Of a stretch of 64,000 nucleotides of DNA, positions 9,392 to 20,400 are shown in pieces. The notes beneath the pieces were generated by a model. The model did no database searches. It was not told the DNA's origin and was given only the letters and a program-made list of their open reading frames with translations. The stretch's first letter is position 1. The number at the start of each line of letters is the position of its first letter. A program made the position numbers and the translations under genes. The stretch is taken from assembly GCF_001942305.1 (NCBI RefSeq), contig NZ_MKKE01000009.1, positions 40,226 through 104,225 of the forward strand. The letters run 5' to 3'. Source of the DNA: Saccharomonospora sp. CUA-673. Its GTDB lineage: Bacteria > Actinomycetota > Actinomycetes > Mycobacteriales > Pseudonocardiaceae.

Positions 9392-10557
9392 GTGGACCTC
9401 TACGAATATCAGGCGAAGGATCTCTTCGCCGCTCACGGCGTGCCGGTGCTTCCCGGCGCGTGGCGAGTACCCCGGAGGAAGCACAGGCCGCGGCTGAGCA
9501 GATCGGCGGCCAGGTCGTCGTCAAGTCGCAGGTGAAGATCGGCGGCCGTGGCAAGGCGGGCGGCGTCAAGCTGGCCGAGAACCCTGCCGAGGCCAAGGAG
9601 AAGGCCGAGGCCATCCTCGGCCTGGACATCAAGGGTCACATCACGCGGCGCGTGCTGGTGACCGAGGCGTCGGACATCGCCGAGGAGTACTACTTCTCGT
9701 TCCTGCTCGACCGCGCGAACCGCACCTTCCTCGCGATGGCCTCCGCCGAAGGCGGCGTGGAGATCGAGCAGCTGGCCGTCGAGCGCCCGGAGGCGCTGGC
9801 CCGCGTGGCCGTCGACCCCATCGAGGGCATCGACAAGGCCAAGGCCCTCGACATCCTCACCCAGGGCAACTTCCCCGAGGCCGTCAAGGACGAGGCCGCG
9901 GACGTCGTCGTCAAGCTGTGGGAGACCTTCGTGGCCGAGGACGCCACGCTGGTCGAGATCAACCCGCTGGTGCGCGACCCGCAGGACAAGATCGTCGCTC
10001 TCGACGGCAAGGTGACCCTCGACGAGAACGCCGGTTTCCGGCACCCGAACCACGAGGGCCTCGTCGACAAGGACGCCGAGGACCCGCTGGAGGCCAAGGC
10101 CAAGGCGAAGGACCTCAACTACGTCAAGCTCGACGGCCAGGTCGGCATCATCGGTAACGGTGCCGGTCTCGTGATGTCCACTCTGGACGTCGTGGCCTAC
10201 GCGGGCGAGAACCACGGTGGCGTGAAGCCGGCGAACTTCCTCGACATCGGTGGCGGCGCCTCGGCCGAGGTCATGGCCGCCGGTCTGGACGTCATCCTCG
10301 GTGACCCGGACGTCAAGAGCGTGTTCGTCAACGTCTTCGGTGGCATCACCGCCTGCGACGCCGTCGCGAACGGCATCGTCGAGGCGCTGAAGATCCTGGG
10401 TGACGACGCGACCAAGCCCCTCGTTGTGCGCCTGGACGGCAACAACGTCGAGGAAGGCCGCCGCATCCTGGACGCCGCGAACCACCCGCTGGTCACCCAG
10501 GTGGACACCATGGACAACGCGGCGGACAAGGCCGCCGAGCTGGCGGCAGGAGCGTAA
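9392..10557 (+). CDS. sucC: Succinate--CoA ligase (ADP-forming) subunit beta, one frameshift
   Basis: This is the beta subunit of the TCA-cycle enzyme that makes succinate and ATP from succinyl-CoA. Read across a one-base loss after 9460 ([11 protein letters not shown]) it is 388 residues, the normal length. The N-terminus [12 protein letters not shown] is the family signature. It has the ATP-grasp fold with [18 protein letters not shown], and the C-terminal CoA-ligase domain with [10 protein letters not shown] and NVFGGIT. The GTG at 9392 follows AGGAGA. It is followed 5 bases later by sucD, so the subunits are made from one mRNA. The break lies in an enzyme that cannot simply be lost, which argues for a sequence error. 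Confidence 0.95.
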
Positions 10558-10562
10558 GAGAC

Positions 10563-11450
10563 ATGTCGATCTTCCTCGATTCCAGCAGCAAGGTCATCGT
10601 TCAGGGCATCACCGGGTCCGAGGGCACCAAGCACGCGACCAAGATGATCGCCTCCGGCACGAACATCGTCGGCGGTGTCAACGCCCGCAAGGCCGGGCAG
10701 ACCGTGACCATCGCCGAGAAGGACCTCACCGTCTTCGGTTCGGTGTCCGAGGCGATGGCCGAGACCGGTGCCGACGTCAGCGTGATCTTCGTTCCGCCGA
10801 AGTTCGCCAAGGACGCGGTCATCGAAGCCATCGACGCCGAGATCCCGCTCGCGGTCGTCATCACCGAGGGCATCCCGGTGCACGACGCCGCGTACTTCTG
10901 GGCGCACGCCAAGGCCAAGGGCAACAAGACCCGGATCATCGGCCCGAACTGCCCGGGCATCATCTCGCCGGCGCAGTCCAACGCGGGCATCATCCCGGCG
11001 AACATCACCGGCGCCGGTCGCATCGGCCTCGTGTCGAAGTCGGGCACGCTGACGTACCAGATGATGTACGAGCTGCGTGACATCGGCTTCTCGACGTGCG
11101 TCGGCATCGGCGGTGACCCGATCATCGGCACCACGCACATCGACGCCCTCGAGGCGTTCCAGGCCGACCCGGAGACCGACGTCATCGTGATGATCGGTGA
11201 GATCGGCGGCGACGCCGAGGAGCGGGCCGCCGACTTCATCTCCGAGAACGTGACGAAGCCGGTCGTCGGCTACGTCGCGGGCTTCACCGCCCCGGAGGGC
11301 AAGACGATGGGCCACGCCGGCGCGATCGTCTCCGGTTCCGCGGGCACGGCGCAGGCCAAGAAGGAGGCCCTCGAGGCCGCGGGCGTGAAGGTCGGCAAGA
11401 CGCCGACCGAGACCGCCGACCTGGCCAGGGAGCTGTACAAGGCTCTGTAG
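10563..11450 (+). CDS. sucD: Succinate--CoA ligase subunit alpha
   Basis: This is the CoA-binding, phosphohistidine-carrying alpha subunit, partner of SucC. It is 295 residues and intact. The N-terminal Rossmann part has [10 protein letters not shown], the CoA-contacting region [10 protein letters not shown] lies near residue 125, and the active-site histidine lies in [13 protein letters not shown] near residue 248. The ATG at 10563 overlaps a purine-rich ribosome site at the end of sucC (GGAGCGTAAGAG). A terminator follows 23 bases after the stop, closing the sucCD operon. In M. tuberculosis the oxidoreductase gene Rv0953c comes next; here a similar F420-type gene lies far away at 38.4 kb. 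Confidence 0.97.
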   Translation: MSIFLDSSSKVIVQGITGSEGTKHATKMIASGTNIVGGVNARKAGQTVTIAEKDLTVFGSVSEAMAETGADVSVIFVPPKFAKDAVIEAIDAEIPLAVVITEGIPVHDAAYFWAHAKAKGNKTRIIGPNCPGIISPAQSNAGIIPANITGAGRIGLVSKSGTLTYQMMYELRDIGFSTCVGIGGDPIIGTTHIDALEAFQADPETDVIVMIGEIGGDAEERAADFISENVTKPVVGYVAGFTAPEGKTMGHAGAIVSGSAGTAQAKKEALEAAGVKVGKTPTETADLARELYKAL

Positions 11451-11473
11451 AGCGAGTTCTCTCAGCAGCACAG

Positions 11474-11503
11474 GGGCCGGGCACCGCACGCGGTGTCCGG
11501 CCC
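11474..11503 (+). terminator. sucCD terminator
   Basis: GGGCCGGGCACCG pairs with CGGTGTCCGGCCC around a short ACGC-type loop (one mismatch), followed by TT. It ends the sucCD transcript. Confidence 0.75.
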
Positions 11504-11738
11504 TTGGCATGCGTGGGACGGTGGCTGTGTGTCCGTACCGGTGCAGAGGTGGCGGAACCCGGCGGGCGAATCGTCCGTCTAACCGGCGGGGGTTCCCGGC
11601 GGTGCGCTAACGTCCGTGCTGTGGTCGTCGGCCGGCCGACGATCGACGGCCGGAGGCGACCCGAAACCCCGGGTGTGCACGGCAGGGCGACCAGGACCCG
11701 CCGTGTCTGCGAGCGAGAACCACGACAGGAGAACACGG

Positions 11739-12557
11739 ATGAGCTTCCCGAGCGGTGGCCCCGGTACGGGCGGATTCCCCGGCCAGGGACCGCAGCAGCC
11801 GCAGCAGCAGGCGCAGCAGCCTCACCAGCCGCAGCAATCATTCCCGGGGCAGCCCGTGGCTCCGGCCGGCGGCGGTGGGCTGAAGCTCGGCCTGCCGCAG
11901 ATCCTCTTCCTGGCGACGGCCGGGCTGGGTCTGGTCATCCTCTTCCTGGGTTTCATGAACGTCTACGTCGCGCCCGGTGGAAATGCGGGGATCTCGTTCT
12001 ATGCGGGCAGTGCGGGCTGGGCGCCCGCCCTGTACTTCCTCAGCGGTCTCGTCGCCGCGTTGACGATCGTTCCGGGCGACAAGCACAAGCCCGGGGCGTG
12101 GCCCGCGCTCATCGCGATCGCCGTGACGTTCCCGTTCCTGTTCTTCACGTTCTCCGTCGACTACGACCTCGGCGCCGGCGCGATCATCGTGCTGATCGTC
12201 GGCATCATCCAGATGCTCGCGGCGGTGGCGGCGTTCCTGTTCGACGAGAACATCATCAAGCCGCCGCAGCCGAAGCCGGCACAGCCCGCGCAGCCCGGCC
12301 CGTACGGCCAGCCGGGCCCGGGCGGCTACCCGGGCCAGCACTCCGGGCCGCAGTCGGGTGGGTTCGCGCAGCAGGGCCAGCCGCCGCAGCCGGTGAACCC
12401 ACACGCGCAGCCGACGGCGTACGCACCGCAGCAGGGCCAGTTCTTCCAGCCGCAGCAGGACCCGAGCCAGACCCAGGGTCAGCAGGCGCAGGGCCAGCAG
12501 GGTGGCCAGCAGGGCCAGCTGGGCGAGCCGGGCCAGGGGCCGCAGCAGGGAGCGTGA
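11739..12557 (+). CDS. DUF5336 membrane protein (Rv0954-like, divisome-associated type)
   Basis: The product has 272 residues. The N-terminal 45 residues are Pro/Gln/Gly-rich. Four membrane helices span about residues 45-165 (GLPQILFLATAGLGLVILF is the first), with the short periplasmic loop NVYVAPGGNAG. The C-terminal 100 residues are a disordered, repetitive Pro/Gln/Gly tail with many GQQGQ units. This is the DUF5336 architecture of mycobacterial Rv0954, reported as a member of the cell-division complex, so a role at the septum is inferred. The ATG at 11739 follows ACAGGAGAAC. It keeps the conserved place between sucD and the DUF6350 gene but has its own terminator. Confidence 0.88.
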   Translation: MSFPSGGPGTGGFPGQGPQQPQQQAQQPHQPQQSFPGQPVAPAGGGGLKLGLPQILFLATAGLGLVILFLGFMNVYVAPGGNAGISFYAGSAGWAPALYFLSGLVAALTIVPGDKHKPGAWPALIAIAVTFPFLFFTFSVDYDLGAGAIIVLIVGIIQMLAAVAAFLFDENIIKPPQPKPAQPAQPGPYGQPGPGGYPGQHSGPQSGGFAQQGQPPQPVNPHAQPTAYAPQQGQFFQPQQDPSQTQGQQAQGQQGGQQGQLGEPGQGPQQGA

Positions 12558-12607
12558 CCGTCCGCCGGCACCAGCGGCGCCGGTCCGACTACCACAGATA
12601 GACAGCG

Positions 12608-12654
12608 CGCACGCGGCGTCCACGGCCGAACACCGGCTGTGGACGCCGCGTGCG
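12608..12654 (+). terminator. Terminator after the DUF5336 gene
   Basis: CGCACGCGGCGTCCAC pairs perfectly with GTGGACGCCGCGTGCG around a 15-base loop, followed by TTGT. It is one of the strongest hairpins in the window. Confidence 0.85.
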
Positions 12655-12764
12655 TTGTAGGGCCGGTTGTTCGGCCGGTGTGAGGGAACCCGGTCGGGCG
12701 AACGTGATTCTCGTCAGAGGGTGGCGCGCGGCGTGGCGCCTGCTGGGGTGCGACACCGTTTGCG

Positions 12765-14476
12765 ATGGTCGAGGGCATGAGCCTGCTCGACTCCTCCGGC
12801 CGTTCCGCGTCCGCGGACGGCGAGTCGGTGCCTGGTTCGTCCCCGTCGCCGTCCCGTTCCACCTGGGTACGGGCGTTGTCGACGGCCGCGTTGGCGCCGC
12901 TGCTCACCGGATTCCTCGTCACGGCGGCGCTGCTCACGGCGGTCCTCGCGATCGCGACGACCTCGCATTTCGCCACGGCCACGGTGTTCGCGACGGCCGG
13001 ACCGCTGTGGCTCGCGGCGTACCAGGTTCCGCTGGACATCGGGGGACAGCCGCTCGGCGTGCTTCCTCTCGTGCCGACGATCGCGGTGGTCGTCGGTGTC
13101 GCCCGCACCGCGCGGAGCGGGGCGCAGCGTCTCGGGCTCACGACGTGGGATCGGGTGCCGGTGCTGATCGGCGTCATCGCGGGCGCCCACGCCCTGGCCG
13201 GCGGCGTCCTCGCGCTGGTGACGGCCGACGAGCACATCACGGTCGACCCGCTGTCGGCCGTGTTCGTGCCCGCGCTCGTGGCGACGCTGGCCGCGACGGT
13301 CGGGCTGGCGAAACCCTGCGGTCTGACCACCGAGATCGCGCGCTACCTCGACCCGATCGCCATCCGGGGCCTGCGCGCGGGCGCGCTCGGCATCGCCGGC
13401 CTGCTGGCCGCGGGCGGATTGGTCGTGACCCTGGCGACCGGGTTGTCGGTGCCGACGATCGGCACGCTGTTCGACGAGGTCGCCCCCGGTGTGGGCAGCG
13501 GCGTCGGACTCCTGCTGTTGTCGCTGGTGTACGTGCCGAACGCGGTGGTGCTGGGGCTCGGCTTCGTGACCGGTCCCGGCGTCGAGCTGGGCGCCGTCGG
13601 CGTGGGTCCGTTCACGTTCACCGGCGGCGGCGTTCCGCCGTTCCCGCTGCTCGGCGCGCTGCCCGCCGAGCACGCGCCGTGGTGGCCGGTGCTGCTCGTG
13701 TTGCCCGCGGCGGTCGGTGCGCTCGTCGGCTGGACCCTGCGGACGTGCCACGACGACCCGCGGACCCGGCTGCGCATCGTCGGCGTCGCCGGCGCGACGG
13801 TCGGTTTCGCCGCGGTGGTGGCCGGTTTCCTCGCCGGCGGACGGCTGGCCTCGGGCCCGTTCGACCCGGTCGGCATCCCGCTCGGCTTCGTCTCGATCGC
13901 CGCGTTCCTGTGGATCGCCGTGCCGGGCGCGCTCGTCGCCTGGTTCGCCGCGCCCGCCCCCAACCCGCGCCCGCCACCGAGGAGCCAGCCGAGCCCGAGG
14001 CCGACGAGGCCGACGAGGACAGCGAGGTCGACCCGGACGAGGCCGACGAAGACGACCCGGACGAGGCCGACGGCGCGGAAGGCGACGAGGCCGAGTCCGA
14101 TGTCGACGACGAAATGGACCTCGACGAAGAAGAAGCCGAAGACAGCCTCGAAGGCGAAGAAGCCGAAGAAGACGACGAAGACGAGTCGGACGAGGAGAAC
14201 GAGAACAGCGAAGCAGAAGAGGCCGAACTAGACGAGGCCGACGAGCCGGACGACGAACTCGACGCCGACGAGCACGACGAGGCCGACCTCGACGACGACG
14301 ACGCCGACGACGAGCTCGACGGCGAGCGGGGCGGTGACTCGGCCCACGACGAGGCCGGCGCGAAGCCCATGACGAACCCCACGACGCGGGGGAATCCGCT
14401 GATGACGACCGGGACCAGGGCGAACGTGCGGACCGTCACTGAGTCCTCGGCGGGTGGCGGCGCGCGCCGGCGTTAG
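12765..14476 (+). CDS. DUF6350 membrane protein with a long acidic tail (one frameshift)
   Basis: This is the counterpart of mycobacterial Rv0955, function unknown. Read across a one-base loss near 13966 (AAPAPN-PAPATEEPAEPE) it gives about 570 residues. The first 400 hold about ten membrane helices, starting with APLLTGFLVTAALLTAVLAI. The last 165 residues are an extraordinarily acidic, nearly pure Asp/Glu/Ala cytoplasmic tail ending in the basic GGGARRR. Such an acidic tail could bind divalent cations or a basic partner; that is inference. The start may be ATG 12765 or ATG 12777; neither has a clear ribosome site. It lies directly upstream of purN, as in mycobacteria. Confidence 0.85.
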
Positions 14477-14551
14477 GGTGTGGGGCACCAGGTCATGCGA
14501 TGTGCGCAACCGTGTGCACCACTCGGCTAGGAGAGCGTTCTGGGTACCAGG

Positions 14552-15169
14552 TTGGAGTTGCCGACGCCGGCGAAACTCGTCGTTCTCGCCTCGGGCTCCG
14601 GAACCCTGTTGCAGGCGGTCCTCGATGCTGCTGCCGCGCCGGACTTCCCTGCCACCGTCGTGGCCGTGGGCACCGATCGCGCGGGCATCGCGGCGCTGAA
14701 GCGCGCCGAGGCCGCCGGCGTTCCCCATTTCACGGTGCGCACCACCGACCACGCCGACCGCGCTGCGTGGGACGGCGCGTTGCGGGACGCCGTCGCCGCC
14801 CACGAACCCGATCTCGTCGTATCGGCGGGTTTCATGAAGCTGCTGGGGCCTGCGTTCCTCGAGGCCTTCGGGAACCGGGTGATCAACACGCATCCCGCGT
14901 TGTTGCCCGCGTTCCCCGGAATGCACGCGGTCGCGGACGCGCTGGAGGCCGGGGTCAAGGTCACCGGGTCGACGGTGCATTTCGTCGACACCGGTGTGGA
15001 CACCGGGCCGATCATCGCGCAGGAGCCGGTGGTCGTGGACCCGGATGACGACGAGTCGAGCCTCCACGAGCGGATCAAGGTGGCCGAACGCCGGCTGCTC
15101 GTGGATGTGATCGCGAACCTGGCGCGTGCGGGGTGCACGTTGGACGGACGAAAGGTGAGGTTGTCGTGA
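14552..15169 (+). CDS. purN: Phosphoribosylglycinamide formyltransferase
   Basis: The enzyme transfers a formyl group from 10-formyl-THF to GAR, step 3 of purine synthesis. It is about 205 residues. Visible are the N-terminal [14 protein letters not shown] loop that binds the substrate phosphate, the catalytic [14 protein letters not shown] segment (Asn and His), and the conserved [19 protein letters not shown] block with the catalytic Asp. The TTG at 14552 is the first usable in-frame start, but TAGGAGA at 14528 would suit a start near 14540 better. A base may be missing there too, or a CTG may be used. It overlaps purH by 4 bases (GTGA), so the two are translationally coupled. Confidence 0.93.
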   Translation: MELPTPAKLVVLASGSGTLLQAVLDAAAAPDFPATVVAVGTDRAGIAALKRAEAAGVPHFTVRTTDHADRAAWDGALRDAVAAHEPDLVVSAGFMKLLGPAFLEAFGNRVINTHPALLPAFPGMHAVADALEAGVKVTGSTVHFVDTGVDTGPIIAQEPVVVDPDDDESSLHERIKVAERRLLVDVIANLARAGCTLDGRKVRLS

Positions 15170-16736
15170 GCGAGCGGACTCCTGGGGCCGGGCAGCGCCC
15201 GATTCGGCGGGCGCTGATCGGGGTGTCGGACAAGGCCGGGCTGCTCGAACTCGGCACCGGGCTGCACGCCGCCGGGGTGGAGATCGTGTCCACCGGCGGC
15301 ACCGCGAAGGTCCTCGCGGACGCGGGTGTGCCGGTGACGAAGGTCGAGGAGGTCACCGGGTTCCCGGAGTCGTTCGACGGCCGGGTCAAGACGTTGCACC
15401 CGCGCGTGCACGCGGGGCTGCTGGCCGACCGTGGCAGGGCCGAGCACGAGGCCCAGCTCGCCTCGCTCGACATCGCGCCGTTCGATCTGCTCGTGGTGAA
15501 CCTGTACCCGTTCGAGAAGACCGTGGCGTCGGGGGCGAGCCCCGAGACTGCGTCGAGAACATCGACATCGGCGGTCCCGCGATGGTGCGCGCCGCCGCGA
15601 AGAACCACGGCAGCGTCGGGGTGGTCGTCGACCCGTCGAACTACGAGTGGGTGCTCGAGCGCGTGCGGTCGGGCGGGTTCACGTTCGCCGAGCGCACCCG
15701 GCTCGCCGCGCGGGCGTACGCCCACACCGCGTCGTACGACACGGCCGTGGCGGCATGGTTCGCCGGTTCGTACGCCCCGGCCGACGAGTCGGGCTTCGCC
15801 GATTTCGCCGGCGCCACGTGGGAACGCGGTGACGTGCTGCGGTACGGCGAGAACCCGCACCAGACGGCCGCGATGTACCGGACTCCCGGCGCGGGCGGTA
15901 TCGCGCACGCCGAGCAGCTGCACGGCAAGGCCATGTCGTACAACAACTATGTCGACACCGACGCCGCGCGCCGGGCCGCCGCCGACTTCGACGAGCCCGC
16001 GGTCGCGATCATCAAGCACGCCAACCCGTGCGGCATCGCCCTCGGCGACGACATCGCCGAGGCGCACCGCAAGGCGCACGCATGCGATCCGGTGTCGGCG
16101 TTCGGTGGGGTGATCGCGGCCAACCGTCCGGTGTCGTTGGCGATGGCCGAGCAGATCGCCGACGTGTTCACCGAGGTCGTGTTGGCGCCGGCGTTCGACG
16201 ACGACGCCCTCGAGGTGCTGACCCGCAAGAAGAACGTGCGCCTGCTGACCCTGCCCGAACCGGTCACCTCCGACGTCGAACTGCGGCCCATCTCGGGCGG
16301 CATGCTGATGCAGAGCGTGGACCGGATCGACGCCGAGGGCGACGATCCCGCCGACTGGACGCTCGCCACGGGCGAGGCCGCCGACGAGCAGACCCTCGCC
16401 GACCTGCGGTTCGCGTGGCGGTCGATCCGCGCCGTGAAGTCGAACGCGATCCTGCTGGCGCACGACCGCGCTACCGTCGGGGTCGGCATGGGCCAGGTCA
16501 ACCGGGTCGACTCGTCGCGGTTGGCCGTGCAGCGCGCTGCCGAGCGGGCACAGGGTTCGGTCGCCGCGTCGGATGCGTTCTTCCCGTTCCCCGACGGCCT
16601 GCAGGTGCTCCTCGACGCGGGGGTGCGCGCGGTCGTCCAGCCCGGTGGTTCGGTGCGGGACGCCGAGGTCGTCGCCGCCGCCGAGGCCGCGGGCGTGACC
16701 CTCTACCTCACCGGGACGCGCCACTTCGCCCACTGA
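15166..16736 (+). CDS. purH: Bifunctional AICAR transformylase/IMP cyclohydrolase (one frameshift)
   Basis: It catalyses the last two steps to IMP. Across a one-base loss near 15546 ([14 protein letters not shown]) it gives 523 residues, the family length. The N-terminal IMP cyclohydrolase half has [20 protein letters not shown] and [15 protein letters not shown]. The C-terminal transformylase half has RYGENPHQ, the catalytic IIKHANPCG with the Lys-His pair near residue 280, and DAFFPFPDG. The GTG at 15166 overlaps the purN stop and follows AAAGGTGAGG. A textbook terminator ends the operon. Breakage of both activities would make a strict purine auxotroph, so the frameshift is probably an artefact. 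Confidence 0.95.
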
Positions 16737-16751
16737 GTCTCTACCGCAGTA

Positions 16752-16790
16752 GGCCCCGATGTCCGACCATTTCGGACATCGGGGCTTTTT
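16752..16790 (+). terminator. Intrinsic terminator after purH
   Basis: GGCCCCGATGTCCGA pairs with TCGGACATCGGGGC around a 5-base loop and is followed by TTTTT. It is the most classical rho-independent terminator in the window. Confidence 0.92.
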
Positions 16791-17403
16791 CGTTCCATAG
16801 CGCACTTTCCGGAGATCAGGGTCGCGTGTGGACACTCGTCCTGTCGGCGGTCTCCGGTGGTTGCGGTCCCCTCGATGGGGGATTCGCGATGCTGCCCGGG
16901 GCCTCGTCCGTGGCGCGGATTCGCCCCGTGGCGGCCACCCGGGGCGCGGCGATTGCCCCGGCCGTGGGGTCGGACCCGGGTGGCGTGTCCGGCAGTCGGA
17001 TCTGCTTTTCAAGCACGTGTTTGAATACTCTGTGTACCCCGACGAAAATCACCGACCACGGCCACCTGTGACGACGATGTCCACATGCCGTTCTTCCCGG
17101 TTCTGGTGATCGCACCGTCACTGTACGTGGAAACTCGTGGGTACGGCGGTTTTAACCGAACATGCGGGTGGTTCGGTGCATGTCTTGCGGTGACTCCGCC
17201 CCGTGGTCCCAACCTTGTTCGTTGCTTCTTTCCGCCTGGAAACAAGTCGTTCAGTCACCGGTAACGCGTGGCACGGGGGCTGCGAAGCGAACCCTGTGAA
17301 GGAGTCCCCATCGGGTCGATGATCGGATTCGGAACGGTTTTGATCGATTCTGCCGTGCCGTTTCGTCGATTTCCCGTGGGCGTGAGAAAAGGGGTTACCA
17401 TTC
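16791..17403 (+). promoter_or_regulatory. Long leader region of the Pls-like operon
   Basis: This stretch of over 600 bases has no gene and is less GC-rich than its surroundings in its second half, typical of an accessory-operon promoter region. The palindrome TTCAAGCACGTGTTTGAA at 17008-17025 (16 of 18 positions symmetric) is a good candidate operator. AAGGGG 11 bases before the GTG at 17404 is the probable ribosome site. Confidence 0.45.
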
Positions 17404-20400
17404 GTGTCTGAGGCAACGTCGGATGCTGCCGTCGGCAGCAGAGTGTGTTCGAACGGGGCGGTACTTCCGGCTCGGAACGGTTCCGCCGCCCCGACTGTTC
17501 CGTTCCGGCCGGTAGGGCCGGCAGGAACCGCGTCGGCCGGAACGGCGGGCACGGTATTGCCGCGGCTGCACCGGTTCTTCGAGGCCACGGTGGACCGGTC
17601 TCCGGACCGGGTGGCCGTCGAGGACGGGCCGGTCCGGGTGACGTACCGGCAGCTCGATGCCAGGGCCAACCGCATCGCGCACCACCTGCGGGAGCGCGGC
17701 GTCGTGGCGGGGAGCCGGGTCGGCGTGTGGCTCGATCGCTGCGTCGACGCGTACGCCTGCGTGCTCGGTGTGCTGAAGGCGGGCGCGGCGTTCGTGCCGA
17801 TCGATCCGGCGGCGCCGCCGGACCGGGTGGCCTACATCGCCGACGACGCCGACCTCGCAGCGCTGATCACCTCCGCGGCGCTGGCAGGCACGGTCGTGCT
17901 GCCCCGGCGGCCGGTGGTGGCGATCGACGGCGCGGATCAGGGGATCGAGGACCGGCCCGGCACGCGACCGGACAACTCCGGAGCAGACAGCTCCGGTGCC
18001 GACAGCCCCGGCGAGGTGGGCGACCCGGCGGCCTACGTGATGTACACGTCCGGCTCCACGGGACGGCCGAAGGGCGTCGAGATCGCGCAGTCGAGCATCT
18101 GCAACTTCGTCGCCGTGGTGCCCGCGATCTACGACGTGCGCCCCACCGACCGGGTGTACCAGGGCATGACGTTGTCGTTCGACTTCTCCATCGAGGAGAT
18201 TTGGCCGACCTGGGCCGTCGGCGCGACCCTCGTCGTCGGCCCCACCGATTCGGGCCGGTTCGGCGACGAGCTGGCGGACTTCCTCGACGAGTCGGCGGTG
18301 ACGGTGCTGTATTGCGTGCCGACGCTCCTGGCCACGATCGACCGGGAACTGCCGACCGTGCGGACCGTGCTGGTGGGCGGCGAGGCCTGTCCCGCCGAGC
18401 TCGTCGAACGGTGGAGCACGCCGCACCGGCGCATGCTCAACACCTACGGCCCCACCGAGACCACCGTCACGGCCCTGTGGAGCGAGTTGCTGCCCGGCCG
18501 GACGGTCACGGTCGGCCGGCCGCTGCCGACCTACACGGTGGCGTTGCTCGACGAGAACCTGCGCGAGGTTCCACGCGGCGACATCGGAGAGATCTGTATC
18601 GGAGGTCCCGGCGTGGCCCGCGGCTACGTGGGGATGCCGGAACAGACGGCGGACCGGTTCGTGTCCCACGAGCTGGCTCCGGCGGGCGGCCGGCTGTACC
18701 GCACCGGGGACCTGGGCCGGATGACCTCCGACGGCGAGATCGAGTATCTCGGGCGGGCGGACGCGAGGTGAAGGTGCGCGGACACCGCGTCGACCTCGGC
18801 GAGATCGAGAGCCTGCTGCTCGAGGACCCGGAGGTGGCGGCAGCGCCGTGACCCTGACCGGGACCGGCGCGGGAACTCCGGAACTCGCGGCCTACGTGAC
18901 GCTCCGCCGCGGCCGGGTCGCCGACACCGACGGCAAGGTCGACCCCGGCGCCAACGGAAGCGCCGACGGTCGGGTCGACCCCGGCACCAACGGCAGTACC
19001 AAGCCCGCGGCCCGTGCCGCGTCGCCCGAGCTGGTGGCCCGGCTGCGCCGCGCGCTGCAGAACCGGGTGCCCGACTACATGGTCCCGGCGTCGTTGGACG
19101 TGCTGGCCGAGCTGCCGACGATGCCGAGCGGCAAGATCGACCGCCCGCGTCTGCCGCCACCGCGCGGCGCGCGCCTGCGGAGCGGCGGTTCCACGATCGT
19201 CGCGCCCGGCACCGAGTTCGAACGACGGGTCGCCGCGGTGTGGTCCGACGTGCTGGGGGTTCCGACCGACCAGCTGTCGACCGACGCGGACTTCTTCACC
19301 GACCTCGGCGGCCACTCGTTGCTGGCGGCGCGCACCGTGTCGGTGCTGCGCGAACGCGGCATCGGCGACGGGCCCGCGGTGCGCGATCTCTACGCGCACC
19401 CGACGATCCACGCGCTCGCGCACCACCTGAGCACGCCCCGCGCGCGGGGTGCGACGGTCGCCGCGGTGGCGGCCGGCCCCGGCCCCATGCGCCGCGGGTC
19501 GCGCCGTTGGCGCCGCGCCGCGCCGCTGCTCCGGATCCCCACCGGACTCGCGCAGGCGGCGTTCCTGCTGCTGCTCGTCGCGCTCGGGGCGCTGCCCGTG
19601 GCGCTGGTCTACGCCTCGTTCGGTGGCGCGGTCGCCGTGTCGGCCGCGCTCGGCCCGCTCGCCTTGGCCGGGCTCACGTCGTACTTCACGATGCGCTGGG
19701 TGCTGCCGCCGGTGCTGGTGCGGTTGTTGTCGGTGGGTCTGCGGCCGGGCCGGTACCGGTTGTGGGGCTGGACGTATCTGCGGCTGTGGGCGTTGGACGT
19801 GGTGCTGACGGTCGCACCGCTGCGGGTTCTCGCGGGGTCCGCCCTGATGGGGCCGTACCTGAGGCTGCTCGGCGCCCGGATCGGCCGCCGCACCCATCTG
19901 GGCAGCGGCATGGTGTCGGCGCCCGCGCTGGTGTCGATCGCCGACGACGCCACGGTCGGGTACGACGCGGGCCTGCGCCCCTGGATCGTCGAACACGAAT
20001 GGGTCGTCGTCGCCCCGGTCGTCGTGGGCGAGGGCGCGTTCGTCGGGGCGTCGGCGGTGCTCGAACCCGGCACGCGGGTGCGCCGCCGGGGCGGCGTCGC
20101 CGAACACACGGTGCTGACCCGCAACCAGCACGTGCCGGAGGGACGCTGGTGGGGTGGTTCGCCCGCACGACCGCTCGACGGGCCCGACCCGGTGGTCGCG
20201 GAGATCCAGGAGCTGCCCGCGGTGCCCGGCTGGAGTCGGTGGGACCTCGCGCGCAGCGTGGCCGGTCTGGCCGCCCTCGAGCTGACGATGATCGCGATGG
20301 TCACCCCTGCGGTCGTTCTGGTCTGGACCATGCTGCTGCTCGGTGGGGTGGGTGCCGGTCTGGTCGCCGCAGCTCTGTCCGGACCGGTGTTCGTGGTGAC

